Source of the DNA: Sodiomyces alkalinus F11
Taxonomy: Eukaryota; Ascomycota; Sordariomycetes; Glomerellales; Plectosphaerellaceae
Reading direction: 5' to 3'
DNA length: 64,000 bases
NCBI RefSeq assembly: GCF_003711515.1
Contig: NW_021167081.1
Span: forward strand, 62,001-126,000
Shown here: in pieces, positions 18,991 to 27,621 of the stretch
Layout of the letters: each line of letters opens with the position of its first letter
Position numbering within the stretch: position 1 is the first letter of the stretch
The notes under the pieces: generated by a model
What the model saw: only the letters and a program-made list of their open reading frames with translations
The model's database searches: none
What the model was told of the DNA's origin: nothing
Translations under genes and position numbers: made by a program

Positions 18991-20131
18991 TCAAACACCC
19001 CCAAAAGCACCTTCCTTTCCACAGGGAATGGCGTCTGGCAGTCCCGAGTTTTCATGGTGCAGCATCTTGAACAACGGATCCCACACCGTCACAGCCCTCT
19101 TCGTTATCCGCCCGTTGAGATGCTCCATCGATGGGACCAGTAGCAACTTGTCTGCCGAGGCCTCGAGCGCCTGCCCGTACAGACTTTCGTCCTCGAGGAA
19201 CCTGTTATACCCGGCCACAACCGTCGATATTGGCGTTAGACTGTCTCGTCGTCAGTAACTCAGGCCCCTGCCGCCTTTGTCAGGACTTAGGCGTGTCTCA
19301 CCACTCGGGGGACACCGCGGCGACCATCTCTGGCGGGATAATGCTGGTGGCTACGACGCCGGGTAGCACCACGTTGATGCGGATATTCTCCTTCTGTATA
19401 TCGAAAACGCGGTCAGCAGAAGTCAGTGTCGACCATCTTGATCCCTCCATGTCGTTTTCAGCAAGGCGGGGAACTCCAACAGATGCGCACATTCTTGAGA
19501 ACCCGGGACACGGCGCGCACAAAATTGAAGACGGCCGCCTTCGCCCCGTCATACTCGGGATACGTCTCATGAGGGTGAATCGCCGCGATGCTACCGGTTG
19601 CGATGATGTTCCCCCCGGGAACCTTGTTCTTCCGCATGAAATGGATCGCGAGCTGCGTCCCGTACACGACGCCCTTGTAATCGACGTCGGTGCAGATGAG
19701 GTTGGGCTTCGGCGGGACCGTGTCGGAATCGCGGTGGTCGAAGATGAACACCGAATCCTTGTCCACGATGCCCGCGTTGGCCAGCAGCGCGTCTATCCTG
19801 CCGTACTTGCCGAACACCTCTTGGAACGTCTTGGCCTGGCTGTCGTAGTCGGCCACGTCGGTCTCGTGGAAGCTGACGCTGTCTCCTAGCTCTTTTATCA
19901 AGGCGTCGTTTTTCTTCAGGTCGGCCATGGCTACATGCCATCCTTTGCCCACCAGATCGCGCGACAGGCCTTCGCCGATGCCCGACTAGTTTGTCGTGTT
20001 AGTGGCATCATCGCATTTTTTTCTCTCCCTCGTTCCCGCCTAAGTGGGCGTTGACTTTTATACCAGCGTCATCAAATCAAGGCCAGACCTACCGAGGCAC
20101 CGGTGACGATGGCGACTTTCTTTTCCGTCAT
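18991..20131 (-). CDS. Short-chain dehydrogenase/reductase, NAD-type (15-PGDH-like)
   Basis: Four exons, 20131-20093, 19985-19491, 19393-19302 and 19240-18991, give 291 residues. The classical SDR order is complete: TGASSGIG nucleotide loop (residues 10-17), acidic Asp35 at the end of the second strand (prefers NAD over NADP), NAG at 83-85, catalytic Ser145, Tyr158 and Lys162 in Y-D-G-A-K, then LPGVVAT. It oxidises or reduces a hydroxyl/keto group on a small substrate; the closest feel is to fungal 15-hydroxyprostaglandin dehydrogenase-like enzymes, but the substrate is not predictable. No signal peptide or targeting tail. The first exon is only 39 nt and was placed because it supplies the nucleotide-binding strand. 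No biosynthetic partner sits next to it; the MFS gene starts 1.5 kb upstream in the opposite direction. Confidence 0.9.
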
Positions 20132-21595
20132 GGTCCCGGAAGAGAGGGGGGAAAAGACCAAAAAGAAAAAAAATCGAATTGAAAAAAAGAAGAAACAAAA
20201 TGTGAAAATTGCACCGAGGTAGTTCGCCTTGGGTGATGGTTGGGATCACGAAACGAAGAATGGTCACGCAAAGACTTGGGCTTCAGATTTTTCCGTCTTC
20301 CCATCACTTCCTCGGTGCAGGCCAGACCAGACCAGCCCTTTTTACAGGTTTGAGCGCACCCTCTATCCCCGATGATAGCCCCGACAAGACCATCTCAAAC
20401 GGGAAGATGTCTTCTGTTCACCGTGAGGGGAGGGGTTGCATCGCCTCTACTCCGTACGAATTCTCCCGTCTTCATCGTACATGTAACTCTTACAGGGGAT
20501 GCAAAGAGCAAGGTGTTTTGGTTGAACTGATTGGAGATTCAGTCATTCCTTTCACCCATGGAATTCGATGTCACGCGATCTGCGGCGTTGGATGATGTTC
20601 TTCCGGTCAACGGAGTCTATTTTCCTGACGGACTGTCTAGACTAGACTGTTCAGCAAGAAATGTGGACGAGGCCTAATTAGAAACTAGTGGGTGAGCAAA
20701 CACGCTGAGCACCTTCGCTAACCACTTTGGCTATTCCCCCCAGCTGTCCCGACTAGCTCTGCGCTCCTTCTCAACTCTGAGCGTTGCCGACAGCTTGGAA
20801 CCAGTTCCGCACTGAATCCGGTGGCGTGGCCGTGCTCCCCTAGCTTCTCCCTAGTCTCCCTAGTTGGTCTAACGTATACAGGAGCTCTGGTTCTCGAGTC
20901 GGTGACCTGACCTTCTTGACTCTGGAGATTGTTTTCCGAAGGCTTGTCACCCCACCTCTTTTCCTGCACGCAACTTGCCAAAATCTGGGGTTCTTCCTGG
21001 GGAAAAGAGGGGGGGAAGATGAACAGCAAGAAAGACTTAGCGCGTCGACCAACGTGCCAAGAGTCCCGACGCCAAGGGGACGCTGGGACGCTGGGACGCT
21101 GGGACGCTGGGACGCTGGGACGCATGATGCCCCGTTGAATGGGGCGGCCACAATCCAGATGAACAGTCGCCTTCACCTGAGACTTGGTCTCAAAGGGCCT
21201 CAACGCTACCAAGTACAAAGTGCAAAGTACGAAGCTAATTATGATTTGCCTGGTTTATGATCTGAAGCTTTGCAGATCAAGGTTAGCCAACTTAGCACCA
21301 CTAACCCGGAACGTCCACGACTCCACTTGCTTTTGCTTTAAGCCGCGGCTCCGGCAATTGGAGCGGCGGGAACGTGCAGCATGGCCTCGAGCTCGTTCTC
21401 ATAAAGATGGCCTGTCTGCACAGAGGGTCTGCACAGAGGGCAAGGCTGAGAAGCGGTCTACTTGGTAACGACTTTTTCTTTTTTCTTCTTTTTTCCTCCT
21501 TGTTTCTTACACCGTTCTTGGTTGGACTGGTAGAACAACAAACCCTTCTCAAGTTCAGCTAGCCACAAACCGAGCCGAGCCAGCGCGTAGTCAAC
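20132..21595. other. Divergent promoter region of SDR and MFS genes
   Basis: About 1.5 kb shared upstream region. It has an A/G-rich tract at 20155-20200 just before the SDR start, an 8-bp minisatellite at 21077-21124, and a T-rich leader at 21470-21500 before the transporter. Open frames on both strands are repeat-driven or random. Shared divergent transcription of the two flanking genes is possible but not shown. Confidence 0.45.
21077..21124. repeat. 8-bp minisatellite GGGACGCT x6
   Basis: Five perfect copies of GGGACGCT and a sixth ending in A. It produces artificial repetitive open frames on both strands (Pro-Ser-Val-Pro-Ala-Ser-Gln-Arg on the minus strand). Confidence 0.9.
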
Positions 21596-23538
21596 ATGAC
21601 TGCCACTGAAACTGCTCAGACCCAGCACGTCGAGGCTGACAGCCCGCAGCCCAACGCTCCTGCCGGCAACCAGGAGCAGTCCGGGATCGACGTGGAGAAG
21701 ACACACGATGTTACACATGCCGAAAGCAAGGAAGTCGCCTACGTACCGGAAGATGACGCTCAGTACCATGTCACCTTTAAGACATGGATCGTGGTTTGGG
21801 TGAGACTTGTTTTTTTTTCTTTTTCTTCTCCCTGGAATGACATGCAGGCTGACCGTGTAAATGCAGATTCTCGCCCTATCCTATGGTATCTCCTTCTGGA
21901 TCGTCCCTTCGTTGAGCTCCGTGCAGGGCGTCGTTGCCGCCCAGCTCGGCGACGCCTCGGCCGCCTCGTGGTACATCCCCGTCTACACCATGTGCGTGAC
22001 CATCGCCTTCATGATCTGCGGCGCCAACTCGGACCTGTTCGGCCGGCGATGGTTCATCGTGGGCGGTAACGTCCTGCTCTTCATCGGCTTCATCGTCGGC
22101 GGCACGGCCAAGAGCAACACCGCCGTCATCGTGGCATGCGCCTTCATCGGCTTCGGCGGTGGCAACGCCCAGCTCGCCGCCTTCGCCCTCCCCGAGCTGC
22201 TGCCGAACAAGTGGCGCCACTCGGCCATCGTGCTCGCCGACATCGGCGTCTACTTCGCCGTCGTCGTGGGTCCCGTGGCCGGCCGCTTTTCCATCGAAAA
22301 CGGCGACGCCTGGCGCTGGCTCTTCTACAGCCCCGCCATCGCCGTCGTTTTCTCCTTCGCCGGCCTCTTCTTCTACTACTTCCCGCCCGCCCACCCGCGC
22401 GGCCTGCCTGCGCGCCAGGCCCTCCGCGAGCTCGACTACGTCGGCGCGCTCCTTTTCATCGTCGCCACCACCCTCATCCTCACGGGCATCGTCTACACCA
22501 CGACGCGGTCGTCCAGCGACCCCATCGTCATCGGCACCCTCGTGTCGGGCTTCGGCCTCATGACCGCCTTTGGCCTCTGGGAGACCTTCATGCCCCTTAA
22601 GCAGCCCCTGACGCCGACGCGCATCTTCACCCGCGACCATGGCCGCCGGTTGACGGCCCCCTTCGTGGCGGGCTTCGTCATCACCATGTTCTACTACTGC
22701 CTCAACGTCATCTGGCCCACCATGATCAACGTCTTCTTCACCGACGAGACCACCGACTTCCGCTACAGCATCGTGCTCACCCTGCCGCAGAACCTGGGCC
22801 TCACCTTCGGCGCCGTCCTGCTGACGCTCTTCGGCTCCAAGATCGGCCACTGGCGCTGGACCCTGACGGGCAGCTGCGTCATCATGGTGGTCTTCGGCGC
22901 GCTCCTCGCCCTCGGCAACCCGGAGCGCAAGGGCCTCATGATCGCCATGATCTTCCTCTCCGAGGTCGGCTTCGGCTGGGCCCAGTACCTCAGCATCGCC
23001 TTCATCCAGTTCGGCACCGACCAGCACGAGCTGGGCATCTCCGGCGGTTTGGCCGGTGTGGCGCGTTTTGCCGGCGGCTCGGTCGCCATCTCGGTCTACC
23101 AGACCATCCTGATCAACGTCCAGGGCACGGAAGCCGCGCGCATCGTGCCCGCTGCCGCCATCGCTGCGGGTCTGCCCGAGTCGTCCGTCGGGGCCCTCAT
23201 GGCGGCGTTGCCCCTGGGTTCGGCTGCCCTGTCGCAGGTGCCCGGTATCACGACCGACATTATGGTTGCGGCTGGCCAGGCGTTCAAGCAGAGCTATGTC
23301 GTGGGTCTCAGGACGACGGCGCTTTCGTCGCTTTCTTTCGGCGTGATTTGCATTATTGGTGAGTTTTTTTTTTTCCTTTTTTTTCCCTCAACCCCCCCTC
23401 CATCACCTTCCCTTCAGTCTTGCTAACTCGGCATGAACAGCCTGCATTTGCTGCCAGGAAATCGGCCCCCGGATGAACGACAAGATCGAGGTGTTCTTGG
23501 AAAACGACGAGAATGCGGACAAGAACAAGCACCATTAA
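21596..23538 (+). CDS. MFS transporter, TRI12/DHA14-like efflux family
   Basis: Three exons, 21596-21799, 21867-23358 and 23441-23538, give 597 residues. A hydrophilic N-terminus of about 65 residues is followed by roughly 13-14 membrane segments starting at IVVWILALSYGISFW. Family motifs visible are SDLFGRRW (motif A, about residues 122-129) after the second helix, and GFGGGNAQLAAFALPELLPNKWRHSA with PVAGR (motif C-like), as in fungal TRI12-type drug and toxin exporters. It should sit in the plasma membrane and export or import a small organic compound by proton coupling; the substrate cannot be told. The short last exon adds a charged cytosolic tail with CICCQEIGPRMNDKI. No toxin biosynthetic gene is next to it, so a role in toxin export is not supported by context. 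Confidence 0.9.
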
Positions 23539-24775
23539 ATGGGCAAAGACGCGTACTGCAAGTCTGGCCTAACTAACTCCAGGCCGACTACGTGGAATGA
23601 ATACTTCAAGTGATACCTTTTCTGGGTTATAATTATCTTCACGGTGTACTTGGTTGGGAGGCAATGGGAATTGTTGGAAAGATACCTCTATTGCTTGGGC
23701 ACGATATCCACTGGTTACGTTCCGGCTTGGGAAGGAAATAATGGTAATAATATATTAGCTCGTCTGACGGGACTGGGTGTATCGATAAATGCTGTAGCAA
23801 ATATGGGCCTGACTTGGCCCTTTGCCACCTATTTCCGATGCCGTACGTATGGAAACTGCGGTTTCTGACTGCGTCCTTGGGGCGTTAACAAGTTGTTAGG
23901 CCCAGGAAACGTCTTGGAATTGGATGTGATCAAGAGCTGTGAGGACCAACACATCACGGCACTCAAGATCCGAGTACGCTCAGCAGTCGACCGTCTAGGG
24001 GGCGAGAACTTGGATGGAAAAGCAGCGTCCTAGTTCGGAGACTGTAACTCTAAGATACGTACCTTATGTATTAGTACTTCTCGGTGAATATTACCGCACG
24101 GTGTCCCTTTTCCTTTTCAGGGGGTCCAATAACTAGGATTAGCCAATTGGCGTTCAGGGAATCTTTGTTCGTGGGGTGATCCAATCGGATAACGCGTCCC
24201 GAGGGCGGAAACGGATCGGATAGGTACAAACGTTTCCACCGTTTTACGTTATTAGTAAGGGGTCGGTCTCACGGTACACGTGCACCGATTAGTTATGTGG
24301 GGGGCTTTGGGTGTCGTGACTTTGCCAGACTCCCCGCTTACCAGGGCTAGAGGACCGAAGGACGATCTTTACTCGGACCACTCCGTAAAAGGCTGTTAGT
24401 AGTCCCGTCACTAAGGCCTGGATATCGAGACGCGAGGTGGTGCTTTGGTGGTTCTTTGGCTAGCGTAGCGTAGGAACGAGGAGGGGAGTAGGTACGGATA
24501 TAGGGAACATGATCAAACGAAGGACCCGACATGCGGATAGCTTAACGGCTTGCCCCTCGTCCTCCTGGTTCCTGAGGGGCGAATATAAGTGATCCAAGTG
24601 ACGAGGGAGTAGATGGCGATGGTTCCCACACCCCATTTCATCGTAATATCCAACGACCAGACAATTCCACCTGAAGCCATCGCCATAGACTAACAATCAC
24701 ATCCTTCGGCGTCCTCCCAAGAATCCAGTTATACCGTTTTCACATTGCATGTTACCTATCCGACAGTCGAACACG
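23539..24775. other. Intergenic region
   Basis: About 1.2 kb. Short frames only. No inverted repeats, LTR-like ends or RNA gene recognised, although the 24050-24560 part has a different feel (many CGG/CCG words and few long frames) and might be an old, unrecognisable repeat. Confidence 0.4.
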
Positions 24776-25926
24776 ATGGCGCAAGTTCCCGATATCAAGG
24801 ATAAGATGATCCTCTTTGGCAACGTCAATCTCGTGCCAGACCACTACGATGATGTGAGTCCATCTGATGTTCCAACAGGTGTGGTTATAGCAAATTACAA
24901 GAAGAAGAAGCAGAAGAAGAAGAAGAAGCAGAAGAAGAAGAAGAAGCAGAAGAAGAAGAAGAAGCAGAAGAAGAAGAAGAAGNNNNNNNNNNNNNNNNNN
25001 NNNNNNNNNNNNNNNNNNNNNNNNNNNNNNNNNNNNNNNNNNNNNNNNNNNNNNNNNNNNNNNNNNNNNNNNNNNNNNNNNNNNNNNNNNNNNNNNNNNN
25101 NNNNNNNNNNNNNNNNNNNNNNNNNNNNNNNNNNNNNNNNNNNNNNNNNNNNNNNNNNNNNNNNNNNNNNNNNNNNNNNNNNNNNNNNNNNNNNNNNNNN
25201 NNNNNNNNNNNNNNNNNAGAAGAAGAAGAAGAAGCAGAAGAAGAAGAAGAAGCAGAAGAAGAAGAAGAAAGGACAAGAAGTGCTGACGCGACTGCATCTC
25301 TACAGTGGCAAGCCGCCTACGACAAGCTAGCAGAGCACGTCTTCGCCAACGAACCCAACACCTACACATACTACTTCGGCCTCCCGCTCGAGCACGCCGA
25401 CAACCCCTCCCGCTCCGACTTCATGCTCGCCTTCGAGGTCTACGGCTGCCGCGACGACCTGTACGAGGTGCACCTCAAGTCCGAGGCCATGACCCAGGGC
25501 TTCCTGCCCACGGCGCTGCCCGTCATGACCACGGGGCTGGACCTCGTGCACTTCGGCGTCGCCGGCGGCTTCCTCGACTTCTCCGGCCGCAAGGACGAGT
25601 GCGGCATCATGCACGACGTGCAGATCCGCTGCGCCGACGCCAATGCGCGCCGCGAGCTGCTGGGCGCCCTGCGCATGCTGTGCCAGGCCGTCGAGCTGGC
25701 GCAGAAGCGCGACGGCAAGGGCGAGGTGCTGACCTTCCTCGGGCTGGAGAACCTGGACAACGAGGTCGGCGCGCGCATCTTCGCCCGGTATAAGGACCGC
25801 GAGACCCTCGAGGCGTGGCAGCGGAGTGATGTCTTCAAGGGGTTCTGGGAGGTCGTCAAGGCTGGTGTGCAGGACATGTCGGCCCGGGCGTACCGTCCTA
25901 ACGGCAAGGGGTGGCTGTGGAAGTGA
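24776..25926 (+). CDS. Small cytosolic protein, possible antibiotic-biosynthesis-monooxygenase (ABM) fold
   Basis: Two exons, 24776-24853 and 25306-25926, give 232 residues. Exon 1 encodes MAQVPDIKDKMILFGNVNLVPDHYDD; exon 2 begins WQAAYDKLAEHVFANEPNT. A start strand, then an H/E-x2-A/D-x4-tail pattern, EPNTYTYYFG and a later SEAMTQGFLP resemble the dimeric alpha-beta ABM/quinol monooxygenase fold seen in many small fungal proteins, with a second ABM-like half around 110-215. Catalysis cannot be claimed. No signal peptide or membrane segment. The intron of about 450 nt is filled by an AAG-rich repeat and a 235-N gap, so the two exons are joined across a gap; donor GTGAGT and acceptor TACAG are both good. 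Confidence 0.7.
24898..25270. repeat. Purine repeat (AAG)5CAG in intron, interrupted by gap
   Basis: An 18-bp unit of five AAG triplets and one CAG is repeated on both sides of the N run. The array fills most of the intron of the ABM-like gene and continues in register of composition after the gap. An apparent poly-Lys/Gln open frame across it is a repeat artefact. Confidence 0.9.
24983..25217. other. Sequence gap (235 N) inside the purine repeat
   Basis: A run of 235 N flanked on both sides by the (AAG)5CAG array. The odd length suggests an estimated gap; the tandem array is the likely reason the assembly broke. Confidence 0.95.
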
Positions 25927-26674
25927 GCTGGCTATGTCTTGTGTGGTGGTGGGGGGGAGGAATGGATAACTCCAGCATGGCCTGCTATTCGGCCATTTGT
26001 ACATTTTACCTCTCGCTTCAAGTTTCAAGTTGATAGACAGATGAGAGACATGTCTTTGATGAACAAACAGGAACGAATACGTAACAATATGAACGACTCG
26101 TCGGTATTATATGTGAGGCCCGTATCTGTACCATGACCACACACCTTAAGGGCCACGGCTTTTTCAAGGCCTTGAGTTCAATCTGCGGCATGGGAGCTAT
26201 CGAGGTAGCCCCAGAATCCTCGACCATGGAAATGGAAAACCTGGAATGGCAGAACGAGGAGACTTGTCTAGCCGGGACAAAATAGAATAAAAAAAAGGAA
26301 CTGACGAGATGGAACCATGACGACGACGACGACGACACGGGAAGACGAACATATTCGCATTTGAGGGACCATGTCATATTCGTGGAATCGTGGGATAATG
26401 CCATTCCTCTCTCAAATGAGAGCCAGACGCCTGAGGGCGGTGTGTAATGCCACCGACTCTAGTATCACCATGTTTGACCGACCGACCGACCGACCAAAAG
26501 AAAAACCGAAGAACGTGGGTTCCTATTCAGATTCCAAATATCACGTTAGCCGCATGCATGGGGTTGACAGACCGAGTGCACTGCGATATACGGTAAACAC
26601 GACGGGACCAACGTACCCTCATTTCCTCCCCCTCCCTCTCGCTCGGCCCACCCCTTTCAACGAAGAAAATACAT
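25927..26674. other. Convergent 3' region
   Basis: Between the ABM-like gene (+) and RPS21 (-). Holds a poly-A stretch at 26279-26297, a GACGAC triplet run (26317-26336) and a CGAC tetranucleotide run (about 26477-26495). No gene seen. Confidence 0.5.
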
Positions 26675-27092
26675 TTATCGCTGGGCGCTCCAGACGCTCT
26701 TGAGGAAGCCGTCGCGCTGGGCCAGGCGGTTCAGGGCGTCGTCGCTCTCGCCCATGGAGCGGACGAAGCCGCAGAGGGCGTAGGTCTGGTTCTCGCCCTG
26801 GACGGCACGGCCGTTGTCGTCGACCTTGGCGATGGAGATTTGGACGGAGGCGTGGTCCTTGGCCTTGATGATGCGGTTGGTCGCCGAGCACTTCCTCGGG
26901 ACGTAGCTGGAGGGAAAGACAGTGTTAGTATGCGGATGCCCTCGTAGGTGATGAAATGGACGCGATGTGTCCGTCTATCCCCCGTAGAGTGGCAATTCGT
27001 CTTTCTCGCATCTCGAATTCGCGGGGTAGGAAACCTGGGAAGGGAAGGGGAAATGCGTACAGGTCGACAATCTCGCCGCGGTCGTTCTCCAT
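26675..27092 (-). CDS. RPS21: 40S ribosomal protein S21 (eS21)
   Basis: Two exons, 27092-27061 and 26906-26675, give 87 residues, the standard length of fungal eS21. It begins [20 protein letters not shown] and continues [20 protein letters not shown] and [20 protein letters not shown], all family-typical. The first exon codes for just ten full codons before the intron, a placement common in fungal ribosomal protein genes. The product is part of the small ribosomal subunit and helps late 18S rRNA maturation. It shares a 529-bp divergent upstream region with SLX4 that contains a TCACGTGA site. Confidence 0.96.
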
Positions 27093-27621
27093 GGCTGCGG
27101 TTTTGTGTAGGATCTGGGCCTTGACGAGGTGGTTTTGCTAGGGGGTTGTCGTCGCAAGTTGAATCGTCGGGGACGGGGGACGGGGGACGGAAGCGATTGA
27201 AAGGGCAAAAGTCACAATTTTGATCAATTTTGGTGGGTAGGTCGAATTTTCGATTGGTGGGGTACGTACCTCGACTTGTTTGCCGAAAAGAGGCCCAGAA
27301 ACCCGCTTGCCCTGAATGGTGGGTCATGTGACCAGAAGTCAAAGGCAGTGGGGTAGAGTCACGTGATTACGTGCTAGTCTCGTGGTCTCCAGCAAGGGGA
27401 GCAAGGGAGCCCCTGTTTTTGTTGATTCTGGTTGTCACAGAGGCACGATATGGACAACGCAACAAAAGGAAAAGAAAAACAAAACCACCAAATGTCCTGA
27501 CGATCCACCATAAATCTTGTTCTCAGGTACTATAGTCAATCTGCTGCGCATCGCTCCGGGAAGATGCGCTTGGCGCATTCGCCAGAGGACCCTCGCCGCA
27601 GCTACCACGACAACGACCGTC
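27093..27621. other. Divergent promoter of RPS21 and SLX4
   Basis: 529 bp with no coding frame. GGGGACGGGGGACGG-type repeats lie at 27169-27190, TCACGTGA at 27359-27366 followed closely by another ACGTG (27370-27374), and GGTCATGTGACC at 27322-27333. A 5'-UTR intron for RPS21 is possible but not resolved. Confidence 0.55.
27359..27366. promoter_or_regulatory. TCACGTGA palindrome between RPS21 and SLX4
   Basis: Perfect octamer 267 bp from the RPS21 start and 256 bp from the SLX4 start, so it is almost central in the divergent promoter. Same word as at the cyclophilin and ENT3-like promoters. Confidence 0.5.

Noticed and set aside
24050..24700. Possible decayed transposon
   Set aside because: I found no inverted or direct terminal repeats and no coding motif, so composition alone is not enough.
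24749..25330. Poly-Lys/Gln or poly-Leu open frames across the N gap
   Set aside because: Translation of an intronic (AAG)5CAG repeat and of N; the flanking exons belong to another frame.
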